Source: Nitrospira sp.
GTDB lineage: Bacteria > Nitrospirota > Nitrospiria > Nitrospirales > Nitrospiraceae
NCBI GenBank assembly: GCA_009594865.1
Contig: VOPT01000037.1
Coordinates: 1 to 64,000, forward strand
DNA: 64,000 nucleotides
Reading direction: 5' to 3'
Shown here in pieces: positions 41,586 to 50,900 of the stretch. The notes beneath the pieces are model-generated. The model was not told the DNA's origin and ran no database searches. It saw nothing but the letters and a program-made list of their open reading frames with translations. Both the position numbers and the translations under genes were made by a program. The number at the start of each line of letters is the position of its first letter. Positions within the stretch are counted from its first letter, which is position 1.

Positions 41586-41771
41586 CTAGGATTCCTCGAC
41601 GACGATGACGGCCTTGCCTTTGTAGGTGCCGCAATTCATGCACGTATAATGCGGCAGCTTCAATTCGTGGCACTGCGGGCAGAGCGAAAATCCAGGGGGC
41701 ACCAGCCGGGTCTTCGCTGTTCGCCGCATGTCGCGACGGGATCGTGAATGTTTGTGTTTTGGATTAGGCAT
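41586..41771 (-). CDS. rpmF: 50S ribosomal protein L32
   Basis: A 61-residue L32 of the zinc-binding type, with paired cysteines CPQC and CMNC. The start [18 protein letters not shown] is characteristic, fixing ATG at 41771. It lies between yceD and plsX, as in many bacteria. Confidence 0.95.
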   Translation of the reverse strand: MPNPKHKHSRSRRDMRRTAKTRLVPPGFSLCPQCHELKLPHYTCMNCGTYKGKAVIVVEES

Positions 41772-41809
41772 GACGACTCCTTCAACGGGCACATGACCCG
41801 GTTAACAGA

Positions 41810-42427
41810 CTATGCGTTTTCACTTTTAGGCCCACGCCCCCGCAGCACACGGAACGGACTCGGCGCTTGCGCCGGAGGACAGCCGCATCGGCGCTCATTG
41901 AGATTCTGTCCGCACTGAGGACAGAGCCCCAGGCAATCCTCACGACAGATCGGCTGCATCGGAGCGGCCAAAATCACCTGTTCGCGCAGCATCGGGGTGA
42001 GATCAAGATGATCGCCCTGATACCAGTACAGCTCATCCTCTTCATCCGCCTCTTCATCCGCCTCTTCTTCCGGCTCAACCGGCTGAGCTCCGCGCCTCGC
42101 ATTCCGTCTTCCCTGTTCCGCGGGAGCAGATTTCGGAGCCACACTGGCCTGCGGAAGATATTCCGCATAGATGGAGACCAGGAGCGGATCGGCATATTCC
42201 AGGAGACAACGCACGCATTGACGGATGGCCGTGCCTTCCAACGTCCCGGTGACCGAGATCCGCCCCTCTAGCTGCGAGAGTTCAAGCTGAATGGCCAGCG
42301 GGCCGTCAAACTTATCTTCAGGCTGATCCAACCCCAGCTGCGGCCCCGAAGCCGAGCAAGACAGGGGCAGGCCTTCCGGACCGATATCGACAATCGCTGG
42401 GTTGAGCAGATCCATGGGCACCGTCAT
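41810..42427 (-). CDS. yceD: YceD/DUF177 family protein
   Basis: A protein of about 205 residues of the YceD/DUF177 family, whose plant and E. coli members are implicated in 23S rRNA accumulation. It has the conserved CVRCLLEY pair and a C-terminal cysteine cluster (CREDCLGLCPQCGQNLNERRC). An acidic low-complexity insert of Glu/Asp/Ala lies at about residue 115-130 and is partly encoded by a 12-base tandem repeat. ATG at 42427 with a GGAGAGGG upstream is preferred; the frame extends to 42496 without a conserved start. Confidence 0.85.
   Translation of the reverse strand: MTVPMDLLNPAIVDIGPEGLPLSCSASGPQLGLDQPEDKFDGPLAIQLELSQLEGRISVTGTLEGTAIRQCVRCLLEYADPLLVSIYAEYLPQASVAPKSAPAEQGRRNARRGAQPVEPEEEADEEADEEDELYWYQGDHLDLTPMLREQVILAAPMQPICREDCLGLCPQCGQNLNERRCGCPPAQAPSPFRVLRGRGPKSENA
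42038..42061. repeat. 12-base tandem repeat inside yceD
   Basis: Two exact adjacent copies of a 12-base unit (CTCTTCATCCGC on the plus strand), followed by a partial third copy. They encode the repeated acidic residues of the YceD insert. Because the unit is a multiple of three, copy-number change would not shift the frame. Confidence 0.7.
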
Positions 42428-42511
42428 GACGAGACGACCCTCTCCCGCATCCAACAGGAGACAGGCTGCCGGGCCACTTGACTCAACACTCACCAAAACC
42501 TATCCCTTACC

Positions 42512-42769
42512 CTATCGCTCTTCGGCGAAACTCACCAGGGCGATCTGACGAGCCCGCTTCACCGCCACCGTCAGCACCCGCTGATGCTGCAGGCAATTGC
42601 CGGAAATGCGACGGGGAACGATACGTCCACGCTCAGTCAAAAAATTTCGCAACAGGCCGACATCTTTGAAATCAATCGGTGCCTTATCCACGCAAAACCG
42701 GCAAGGCTTGCGGCGCTGAAAAAACCGGCCACCGCCCCCTCCGCTGTTTCCACGATCTCCTCGTTCCAT
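42512..42769 (-). CDS. rpsR: 30S ribosomal protein S18
   Basis: An 85-residue S18 with the conserved segments [15 protein letters not shown] and [20 protein letters not shown]. It has a Gly-rich N-terminal stretch (residues 6-14) before the core. It is the last gene of rpsF-ssb-rpsR, 15 bases after ssb. Confidence 0.95.
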   Translation of the reverse strand: MERGDRGNSGGGGGRFFQRRKPCRFCVDKAPIDFKDVGLLRNFLTERGRIVPRRISGNCLQHQRVLTVAVKRARQIALVSFAEER

Positions 42770-42784
42770 GATCGCCTCCGTCTC

Positions 42785-43186
42785 CTAGAACTGTTCGTCT
42801 TCGTATGAAGGTGGTTCGTCGTGCACGCCGCCGCTGTCTGCTCCAGCTCCGGCTTCGCCCCGCTTCGGCAAAAAGGTCACGCCTTGCGCCACAACTTCAT
42901 GCTTGCTACGTTTCTGGCCGTCTTCCGTCTCCCAGCGGCGCTGCTGAAGTCGCCCATCGATAATCACACCGTTGCCTTTGCTCAGGTACTGCCCGCAGTG
43001 TTCCGCTTGCTTGCCGAACACGACGATATCGATGAAACACACTTCTTCCTTGAGTTCATCACCCTGCTTGAAACGCCGGCTCGTCGCCAAGCCAAAGCTC
43101 GCGACTGGCGTCCCGCTGGGTGTATACCGCAGTTCCGGATTCCGGGTCAGATTGCCGACCAGAATGACTTTATTGAACCCCGCCAA
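42785..43186 (-). CDS. ssb: Single-stranded DNA-binding protein
   Basis: A 133-residue SSB with the OB-fold start NKVILVGNLTRNPELRYTPSG and the usual interaction tip, here ending YEDEQF rather than the more common DDDIPF. It overlaps the end of rpsF by 17 bases. Confidence 0.95.
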   Translation of the reverse strand: MAGFNKVILVGNLTRNPELRYTPSGTPVASFGLATSRRFKQGDELKEEVCFIDIVVFGKQAEHCGQYLSKGNGVIIDGRLQQRRWETEDGQKRSKHEVVAQGVTFLPKRGEAGAGADSGGVHDEPPSYEDEQF

Positions 43187-43529
43187 CGGTCGCTCCTTGT
43201 GCGGCTGGTGCGGCTACAGGTGCGCCCCTGGGTGGAGCAGGCTCTTGTTCCAATTTCACGGTCAGAAACTTGATGATCGAATCCTCAAGCCGATACGCCC
43301 GCTCCAGGTCGGCGATCGTCGTGCCGGGGCCCTGAAAATAAAAGTAGACGTAGGTGCCCTTCCGCTCGCGCTTGATTTCATAGGCGAGCTTCTTGCGGCC
43401 CCAATTCTCGGCCCGCACAATCGTGGCGCCGTTCTTAGTGACGGTGCCCTTCATTTTTTCAATCAACGCGGTCGTTTCTTCGTCGCTTAAAGTCGGACGA
43501 ATAATGAACAGGGACTCGTAGAGCTCCAT
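43170..43529 (-). CDS. rpsF: 30S ribosomal protein S6
   Basis: A 119-residue S6 with the family start MELYESLFIIRPTLSDEE and the conserved KKLAYEIKRERKGTYVYFYF. It ends in an Ala/Pro/Gly-rich tail of about 25 residues. ATG at 43529 follows AGGAGGA; the open frame to 43688 is not conserved. A candidate promoter lies upstream at 43611-43640. Confidence 0.95.
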   Translation of the reverse strand: MELYESLFIIRPTLSDEETTALIEKMKGTVTKNGATIVRAENWGRKKLAYEIKRERKGTYVYFYFQGPGTTIADLERAYRLEDSIIKFLTVKLEQEPAPPRGAPVAAPAAQGATVGGVQ

Positions 43530-43610
43530 GCAGATTCCTCCTGGACATTGGCCCCCATCATAGACGGGAGCGAGGTGTAGGCATGCCGGACCAGCCGACA
43601 TGAGCTGGGG

Positions 43611-43640
43611 AAAGTACCATAGGGTTTTTGAACCTGTCAA
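43611..43640 (-). promoter_or_regulatory. Candidate promoter of rpsF-ssb-rpsR
   Basis: Read on the minus strand, a perfect TTGACA (43640-43635) and a weak TACTTT (43616-43611) are 18 bases apart. The resulting leader of about 75 bases contains a small hairpin-forming GGCATGCC. Many rpsF leaders bind the S6:S18 complex, but I could not establish that fold here. Confidence 0.4.
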
Positions 43641-43706
43641 CCATCTCGCTCTTCCGCGACATCTCCTGACCGGTCTTTTCACAACCAACCCATGCGAGAT
43701 GGCCCC

Positions 43707-45326
43707 TCATGGTTCCCCTTCGGGCACCATCCAGCCCGACACTGGTGAAACGTACGGCGGATCGGGCATCAGGCCGACAACTTTTGATGCCACACGTCCG
43801 AGACGGTGATGCTCGCCGAAGGTGACCGAAAACCCGGCCCCGGTGTCTTGTTCGCGACATCCCTCCAAGGCGTGAACGACCGCCTGACGACTGAGGCTCC
43901 TGCCGGCCTGCTTAAGCGCTTCGGCCAACAACGACACGGCGCCTTGGGCGAGGCGCGCAAAGCCGACACTTGATAACGACGCCTGCTCACTCAGTGCCCG
44001 CAAAGAGGCTACCTCGCGCTCCGTGGGAAGATCGATCGGAGCGGCAAGGAATATCCGTGAGTGAAGGCCGGACGGAACGGCACGAGCCTGCGCCCCCACC
44101 ATACCGATGGCACTCAGCACGATCGGCGACATTCCCCGGCGATCGAGTTCCTGCGCCACTGAGACAAGATCTTCTCCATCCCCCATAAACAACACGGCAT
44201 CCACTCCCTGCTGTTCCAATTGCGCCACCAGAGCCAGAACCGCCAGGCGACCGACCGAATATTCGTAATTCACCGCGAGGTTCAAGCCATGCCGCCGAAC
44301 CTGCTCCAGGGCACCACGCAACGCCTCAGCATTGCTGGGCCCGTTCCGGTGCACAAGCGCCAGGCGAGGGTGTGAGGTCCCCGTGAGGGGTATCGTTCGG
44401 GACACGAAAAAATCCACCAGCGAGCGGAATTGCAGGTCGAACCCGGGCAAGGCATAGAAGATGGAGGAGTTGGGCGGATCCGACAGCTGAGGAGATGGAG
44501 TGAGCGGAAAAATCCACGGCACATGGGATTGCGCCAGGCGCTCCCGGGTGCGCCCCTCTCCAGCCGGCTCGAAGCTGCCCACAAGGGCGAAGACCTGGTG
44601 GATCTCGACCAGGCGAGAGACAGCCAGCGCCGTCTGCCCAGGCTCCCCGCGGGAATCTTCCACAATGAGCTCGATGTACCGGCCATAGATGCCGCCCTGC
44701 TGGTTCAAGCGCCGTACAGCGCCCCGTAAGGTCGCGGCCACGTCCTGCCCGATCTGCGCGAGTGGACCCGTCAAAGGGAGCGCCGCCCCGATCGTCACCG
44801 CATCGGCGCTCACGCCGGGATCGATATCGGACTCCTCCCCGATCCGGTTCAGATAGGCGATCACCTTCGCCACTTGGTCGGATGTCAGGTGATACCGCGG
44901 CATACTCGGGTGTAATGCATGGCCCGATGGATCAAGGCCTTGAGTAATGGCGTTCGCCAGCGCCGCGTCGGTGTATCCGAGCCGAGATCGTCCGACACTG
45001 GGTCCTTCGCGTGCGTGTCTGAGTACCGACGGGGTCAGCGGCGGGACCCGCAGCCCGCCCTCTTGTGTTCCTTCCCCACGAGGCCCATGACATCCCGCGC
45101 ACCGGAAGAGGGTCGGCGGTAACGCGCCTTCAACCCCCTGCAAATTCACGCCGACATGGTCCGTCGATCCCGCCTCTCCGTAGTGATACACATTGCGGCC
45201 CTGCCGCTCCTCCGGCGTGAGGGGATCGATCCAGGCTGCAGCGGACGGCCGCGCCAAACACACCACCATCAGGAACAGGCCTAGGGTGATGCAGGTCCTG
45301 CTCACTCGGAGACATCGATGCGCCAT
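43707..45326 (-). CDS. Cytochrome c fused to an ABC-type (Leu/Ile/Val-type) ligand-binding domain
   Basis: A 539-residue exported protein with two parts. After a signal peptide (residues 1-31), residues about 40-165 form a class-I cytochrome c: CAGCH at residues 76-80 and a probable distal Met at residue 142 (SMPRYHLT). Residues about 175-530 form a Peripla_BP_6-type ligand-binding domain like those of branched-chain amino-acid or amide transporters (IGAALPLTGPLAQIGQDV, NQQGGIYGRYIELIVEDSRG, LVGSFEPAGEG). No ABC permease is adjacent. It is the last gene of the multicopper oxidase operon, 11 bases after the SCO gene. The haem domain could accept electrons from the oxidase. The fusion is unusual and its ligand unknown. 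Confidence 0.8.
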   Translation of the reverse strand: MAHRCLRVSRTCITLGLFLMVVCLARPSAAAWIDPLTPEERQGRNVYHYGEAGSTDHVGVNLQGVEGALPPTLFRCAGCHGPRGEGTQEGGLRVPPLTPSVLRHAREGPSVGRSRLGYTDAALANAITQGLDPSGHALHPSMPRYHLTSDQVAKVIAYLNRIGEESDIDPGVSADAVTIGAALPLTGPLAQIGQDVAATLRGAVRRLNQQGGIYGRYIELIVEDSRGEPGQTALAVSRLVEIHQVFALVGSFEPAGEGRTRERLAQSHVPWIFPLTPSPQLSDPPNSSIFYALPGFDLQFRSLVDFFVSRTIPLTGTSHPRLALVHRNGPSNAEALRGALEQVRRHGLNLAVNYEYSVGRLAVLALVAQLEQQGVDAVLFMGDGEDLVSVAQELDRRGMSPIVLSAIGMVGAQARAVPSGLHSRIFLAAPIDLPTEREVASLRALSEQASLSSVGFARLAQGAVSLLAEALKQAGRSLSRQAVVHALEGCREQDTGAGFSVTFGEHHRLGRVASKVVGLMPDPPYVSPVSGWMVPEGEP

Positions 45327-45337
45327 GGTGCAATGAC

Positions 45338-45919
45338 CTATTGGGATACGCTGGAAGAAATCGGCGCCGGCCAACCGGCTGCGGCTTCGAGGCTGTCCAT
45401 CACCATCGGAACAGAGACCTCGCCGTAGAGACGCGTCCATGTCCCGGTAGCATCGTTCCCAATGACCACAATGGCCGGATGATCCGCCTTATTCGATACG
45501 GAGACTTGCAGGGCTGCCAAGAGACGAGCCACATCCGCCGATGCGCCGGTGAGGAAGTACCACCCCTTCCCTGCGCCAAACTGCGCCGCATAGGCTTTGA
45601 GCCGAGCCGCCCGGTCGTGAACAGGATCGATCGTGACAGATAAGAGGGTGACAGAACGTTCCGCTGCTCGCAGGCGATGGTAGACTCCGCTGAGCAGCCC
45701 GGTGGCCGCAGGACAACTGCTTTGACAAGTCGTATAGATGAAGTTGATGACCACGGTATTCCCCTTCACCAGATCCCCGTAGAAACGATGCGCGAGGCCA
45801 TCCTGGTCAATCACTTCAACATCCGGAACAGAGGGCGGCGTGACCCCGGACCAGGCCGGCGCCGCATGGGCACTACACAACCAGACGATCATCGCGAAGG
45901 GAACACACCGAAACATCAT
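45338..45919 (-). CDS. SCO1/SenC-family copper chaperone
   Basis: A 193-residue SCO protein, a periplasmic thioredoxin-fold factor that delivers copper or reduces cysteine sites of copper enzymes. The signal peptide covers about residues 1-24. The copper ligands are intact: C65 and C69 in the TTCQSSCP motif and H147 in KADHPAIVVI. It lies 13 bases after the propeller gene and 11 bases before the cytochrome fusion. Beside a multicopper oxidase it is the expected maturation factor; SCO homologues also neighbour Mn oxidase genes (mnxC of Bacillus). Confidence 0.9.
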   Translation of the reverse strand: MMFRCVPFAMIVWLCSAHAAPAWSGVTPPSVPDVEVIDQDGLAHRFYGDLVKGNTVVINFIYTTCQSSCPAATGLLSGVYHRLRAAERSVTLLSVTIDPVHDRAARLKAYAAQFGAGKGWYFLTGASADVARLLAALQVSVSNKADHPAIVVIGNDATGTWTRLYGEVSVPMVMDSLEAAAGWPAPISSSVSQ

Positions 45920-45932
45920 CGATCAGACGCCC

Positions 45933-47909
45933 TCATGGCTTGACTGCCTGTGCCTGAGAATTCAAAGCAGAAGACATCGGCGGCCCAACGGTGAGCAGGA
46001 CGGGAGGCGTATCTGAAAACCGCAGGCGGCGGGATGGCGATTGCACCAAGAGGCGATATTCTCCTGCGTGCGGAAACACCTGAGTGATCACATACCGCCC
46101 GGCGCGTTCTTCCTGAGCCCACCGCCGCTGTTGCCACGTGCCGGGCGGCTCGAAGATCAACACCTGGACGTCCTGAAGCCCCGCGATCGGCTCCTGAGTG
46201 GCGGCATCCAACAATTCGAACGACAATAAAGCTGGAACGTGCGCCGACACGAGATCGCTTCCAAATCGAGCCTGTATGCGAACTGCTCGGGGGCTCGGGT
46301 CCGAACCCGTGGCCAGCGGTGATTCCTGAACGGCCACTTGGAAACAGTGGGCTATTCGAGGCTGATCGAGCAGCAGCGGAACGTCGAATCGGCCGGAATG
46401 CGGAAGCGTCACGATCGCCTGGTACACCCCAGGGGCCACTTCTCTCAAACTTCGATCGAGCACGAGGATTCCACGCGGCATCCGGCGGTAATTCGAAAAG
46501 GTTCCCGATGGAGCCATCATGCCTTCCTGATAATAATGGAGCGTCGCATCCGGTGCATTGGCTATCATCACGGCGTTGCCTTCGGGTGTCGGCACGATCA
46601 TGGGAGCCACACCCAGTTCCTGCGGCGCGGCACTCGGCGCCTGTCGCCCGGCTTGCACATCGAGCGGAGCCAACTTCCCGTTCCGGGCCTCACGTAAATC
46701 GATAAGCGTAAACTTTTCCGACTCGATACCACGCACATAGGCATACCGCTGCGTGAATGTGACCTGATCCGGATCTTTGACCACCTTTGTGGTGGCCGTC
46801 ACGGCATTGGTGGCGGTATCGATGACGGACAGGCTGCTCTCGACTTGGTTGATCGCAAAAACAAACCGTCCCTGAGGCTCAGTAGCCAAGCCGACAACCC
46901 CCGAAGCCACGGGAATTCGGGCCGCGAGGCGGTGCGTCGATGGATCAATGGCGACAATGTCCGTGCCATTCACTCCTCCGACATACAGACGCCGGGCAGC
47001 GCTGCTGTAGGTCATCGCGACGGGGGTTTTGCCGACGGGCACCGACGCCACAGAAACCATGCTCTGCGTATCGACCACTGACACCGTATCGCTCTGGCTG
47101 TTCGTCACATACATGAATCGACCGTCAGGACCCGCGGCCAAGGTATGCAGACCTGCTCCCACGGTAATGGACTTGATCCATCTGTGCTCCGCTCCATCAA
47201 GCCCTGCGACCTGACCCGTTCCGTCCAGACCGACCCACAGCCGCCGGCTCTCAGGCTGCCATAGGATCCGTCCCGGGCGTGATCCCTTCTCCATCGCAAT
47301 AGTCTGGATGAGCTTGCGGGTTCGAGTGTCGATCACCGCTATGGCGTCTTCATCCGGGATCGTGACATAGAGGGCGTTCTGATCCGGACTGAGAACCCAA
47401 TCCTCGCCATTGCCCGGCAATGTGATGAGGCTTTCCAACTTGGTCGCACCAAACTCCACCTGCGGATCGATCACCGATACCGTCTGGTCGTGATTCATCG
47501 TCACAATTACATATCGATTTAGATCGACTTCGGCACGGGCTCCCAACCGTCCACCGGCCAGCCGGCGAATCTTCTCGACGCAGGTGTGTTCATCCGCCAC
47601 CCTTTCGGAAGCCCGACCCGTCATCCACCCCTTCGGCCGTATCCCGATGACAGGAGACCCGCTCTTGGCATCCATCAGCGCAACCTTGACTGTGGCTTGT
47701 TGACCGGCAGTCAGTCCTGTGCCTGTCTCAGAGGAGCCTTCCTGAGGAAGCACGGTTAGTTCGATGGCAAGACCATTCTGTTCAAACCGTTGCACGGGAA
47801 GGGATGGCGCAGTCTCTCCGGCAGCACCTACCAGCGGACTCGCAACGAACAAGACGGTCGGGATGCTTCCCGTAGCCGCGACAAGCAGATAGCGTAGCGC
47901 TCGTCTCAT
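45933..47909 (-). CDS. Exported YVTN-type beta-propeller protein
   Basis: A 658-residue exported protein with a signal peptide (residues 1-30). The central region, about residues 140-420, has YVTN-type blades (SPDQNALYVTIPDEDAIAVID, GPDGRFMYVTNSQSDTVSVVD, IDPSTHRLAARIPVASGVVG), and the C-terminal third has two immunoglobulin-like beta domains (RGILVLDRSLREVAPGVYQAIV; EYRLLVQSP). A short N-terminal domain ends with a lone Cys in EHTCVEK. ATG at 47909 overlaps the oxidase stop (ATGA), so it is coupled to that gene. It may dock the oxidase or bind metal or mineral at the cell surface; this is inference. Confidence 0.78.
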   Translation of the reverse strand: MRRALRYLLVAATGSIPTVLFVASPLVGAAGETAPSLPVQRFEQNGLAIELTVLPQEGSSETGTGLTAGQQATVKVALMDAKSGSPVIGIRPKGWMTGRASERVADEHTCVEKIRRLAGGRLGARAEVDLNRYVIVTMNHDQTVSVIDPQVEFGATKLESLITLPGNGEDWVLSPDQNALYVTIPDEDAIAVIDTRTRKLIQTIAMEKGSRPGRILWQPESRRLWVGLDGTGQVAGLDGAEHRWIKSITVGAGLHTLAAGPDGRFMYVTNSQSDTVSVVDTQSMVSVASVPVGKTPVAMTYSSAARRLYVGGVNGTDIVAIDPSTHRLAARIPVASGVVGLATEPQGRFVFAINQVESSLSVIDTATNAVTATTKVVKDPDQVTFTQRYAYVRGIESEKFTLIDLREARNGKLAPLDVQAGRQAPSAAPQELGVAPMIVPTPEGNAVMIANAPDATLHYYQEGMMAPSGTFSNYRRMPRGILVLDRSLREVAPGVYQAIVTLPHSGRFDVPLLLDQPRIAHCFQVAVQESPLATGSDPSPRAVRIQARFGSDLVSAHVPALLSFELLDAATQEPIAGLQDVQVLIFEPPGTWQQRRWAQEERAGRYVITQVFPHAGEYRLLVQSPSRRLRFSDTPPVLLTVGPPMSSALNSQAQAVKP

Positions 47910-50900
47910 GGCTGCACAGCCGGCGCGTCGGCTACCGCCTGAACTTTGCATGCTGCATCTGAATTAGCCTGCATCACATCATATCCAAAGAGACTTCCCG
48001 CCCAGCGCCAACTCGGCTGATACCAGCGCAAATTGGGATTCGTCCGCAAATCGGGATTCGGCTCAACCCGGAAGATGCCCCACAATCCGCCCCCGAACAT
48101 GAACCCTTCTTGCGTGCGGTAGAGATAGTCGCCAGGAACTTTGCAGTCCCCGCCGGCCGTGGTGAGGATATTCACGTCGCGGCCAGGACCAATTCCTCCG
48201 GCAGTTCCCACCCGGGTCAGACCATCCTGATTCCAGCCCATGGTTTTCGAGTCATCGATCCATGGACTTGGAATCCAGTCATGGCCGAACACGGTGAAGC
48301 CATGCTGACGCGGGTGCCCCCCAGGATGCACCACACGAAAGCGCACCGGTTCGCCGGCCTTCGCGGTAAACACCGGCGTTTCCGGATCACAATATGTATC
48401 GTGCGCAGGATCGGCTTTGCACCGGAAATGCGACACCGTTGAACTTAAGACATCTGACCAGTCGAACTGACTCATGGTCTCCGGTACATCGGCTGCGCTG
48501 GCGCCTAATCTCGCCCAGAGCGGCTCCGTGCGATAATTGAATCCCTTTTGCCCCGAGTCTTCGGAGTCGTCTCCGTTCCGCAGATTGGGAACAGGCTGGC
48601 CATACTGCTGCAAACTCAGATTGTCCTGATACAAAAGCACCATCTCCTTAAAGTGATAGACCTTTCCAGAATCCACGCTGGGCTCAGCGGCCGGAGCCGG
48701 ACAGACCTTCTTCTTCAGGTGTTTCCCGTGACGACCGACAACCGGTTCCGGCTTCCAATAGGTGACCTCGACGTGCGCCTTGCTCCCCGACGAGTCGTCC
48801 CACCGTGAACATTGCGGCTCGATGACCAGGGCACCAATGGCTCCATGTGACGCATGCTTGATGACATCCCCCATATCCTGCAAGGCGATGGCACCGTACT
48901 CGTAGGGAATTCCGATGATCCGCGTGCCTTTTTTGTTCGTAACAATCTCTCCGGCATACCAGAGGTAAGTTTTTGTGCCGCCCGGAGACACCGTCGAGTC
49001 CATGTTGAATCCAACCTCAGCACCGTCGCTCTTATCCAAGTTATAGTCCACCAACTGCGGATGCAGTCCCACATGGTTCGACGATCGTACCTGATTAAAC
49101 GAGAATCCCGGCACGATCGGTGGAACCATATTGTAGCTCCAGCTCTCCGGATAATCGGGCCCATCCGGCATGGTTACCGGCAAATGATTTTCCAGGGTCA
49201 CTTCTATACACTCCCCAGCCTTGGCACGGAGAATCAGCGGCTCCGGCCGCTTGCCCCGTGATCGCACACTGGCCTCATCAGTAGCGTCGACGAATAGGAT
49301 TGCATGAGGATCAGTGATCCCAAGGTGTTCGTTATACACCAGCTTCCCGTCGGGCAGCAGGTCTTTGGCCAGCCACGCTTGGACAGTATAGCGCCGCACC
49401 AGCTGCTTCTGTTCATTGGTGCGGCAGAAGGCCTCCAACGCATCTAATGGTCCCTGTTGTCCCTCCTGCTTGGCCTCCTCGACGGGGTCGCCATCGACGA
49501 CTTCGAACAATTCCCGATCCAATCGTTCATCCAGGCTCTGCATAAACGCAGACGCCAGGACATCGTGCGTCTTCTCCGTGTTGCCCGGCAACCGAACCAG
49601 GCCTGGTTCATCCTCGGTTCGGGAATACACCCGCATCAATCCCCACTGGCCATCCCACAAATTATCGGTCGCGGCGGATGAATACAGATGGTCGACCTTA
49701 CGCTCCTCCCGTTCGCCGACCAAGCCGCTTCCGTTTCTTTGCCCAAACGGCATGAATTCGACCACACGATCATTGAATTCGAAGTGCTCGGAAATGCCGA
49801 TATGTTGCGCGTTCACATAGCCGGTGTTGGGCGAATCGGGCTGGGCCAACCACTTGGAGCCGTGCATCGAAAACACATGCTGCTCTTCCTGAGCGCCCTG
49901 AATGAGTCGGATCTGCACATGATCGCCCTCATATGCTCGAAGCAGCGGTGTCGCTGGATCGCCAGACATTCGTCCCTTGGCTAGCGGCTCGGTGAAGATA
50001 CGCGCATCATCAACAGCCTGTTTTTCATGAACTTTGGAACTAAACACGTGGGCGAGATTGCCTCGGGCATCACTTTCCGGCAATTGCTCGTACTGATTTG
50101 CATTCTGACTCTGAGTGGCGATGCGAAGAGGAATAGGCTCATTCCGATAATTGATGAGTTGCGTGCCCGGATCTTTTGTAGAAATCCCTTCCGGCACGGG
50201 GATCCTCCCGGGAAGAACAGGCGTCCGCAAACCGCCTTCGATCTGACTCGGTGGGTTCACCGGTTGATTCTCTTTGTCGTACACAATCGCAAAATCAGCG
50301 AACGCCAGGTTGAATTCCCGGCCGGTCCGCTCGGGATCGATGCTGCCCTTGGAATCCAGCGCGTCACTGCACACAACCCCGTTTTTGGCCGGAGTGATAC
50401 AGGCCTTCCCTTGATCCCGTACGATCACGTTCGCGGCATACGAGGTCGGACCGCCGTCCCTGCGCCCGTTCACCGACTCTGGCGCACCTCCCGCATCGGT
50501 CCCCCCCATCACGCGGCCATCGGGGAAATACCATTTCGAATTTCTCGGTTCGACCACCAGCGCGGCATAAAACCCGTGGTGCTGATGCGAACTGGGGCCG
50601 AAATGGTCATGGGTGAACACGGTGCGCATGGTGCGATCTTTCGTGCCTTTGTTGCCCGGTGTGCCATTCAGCACCGGGTCGGCCCACCAGCGTTGTATCG
50701 TGGTCTGTGCGCCGCACCAGGGATGACCGATGAGATCGTGATCATCCGCCGCCTGTCCCGTGATATCGCTGCACAGACCGCGGGGATCCCCTGCCAGGGC
50801 ACCGTTCTCGGTTGCGCCGAGTTGTCCTTTCCGAAGGAAGAGCCGGTGGGTGCGAGGCTTGAGCGGCTTCGCAGGCTTCGTATTATTGTGGGCCAGAATT

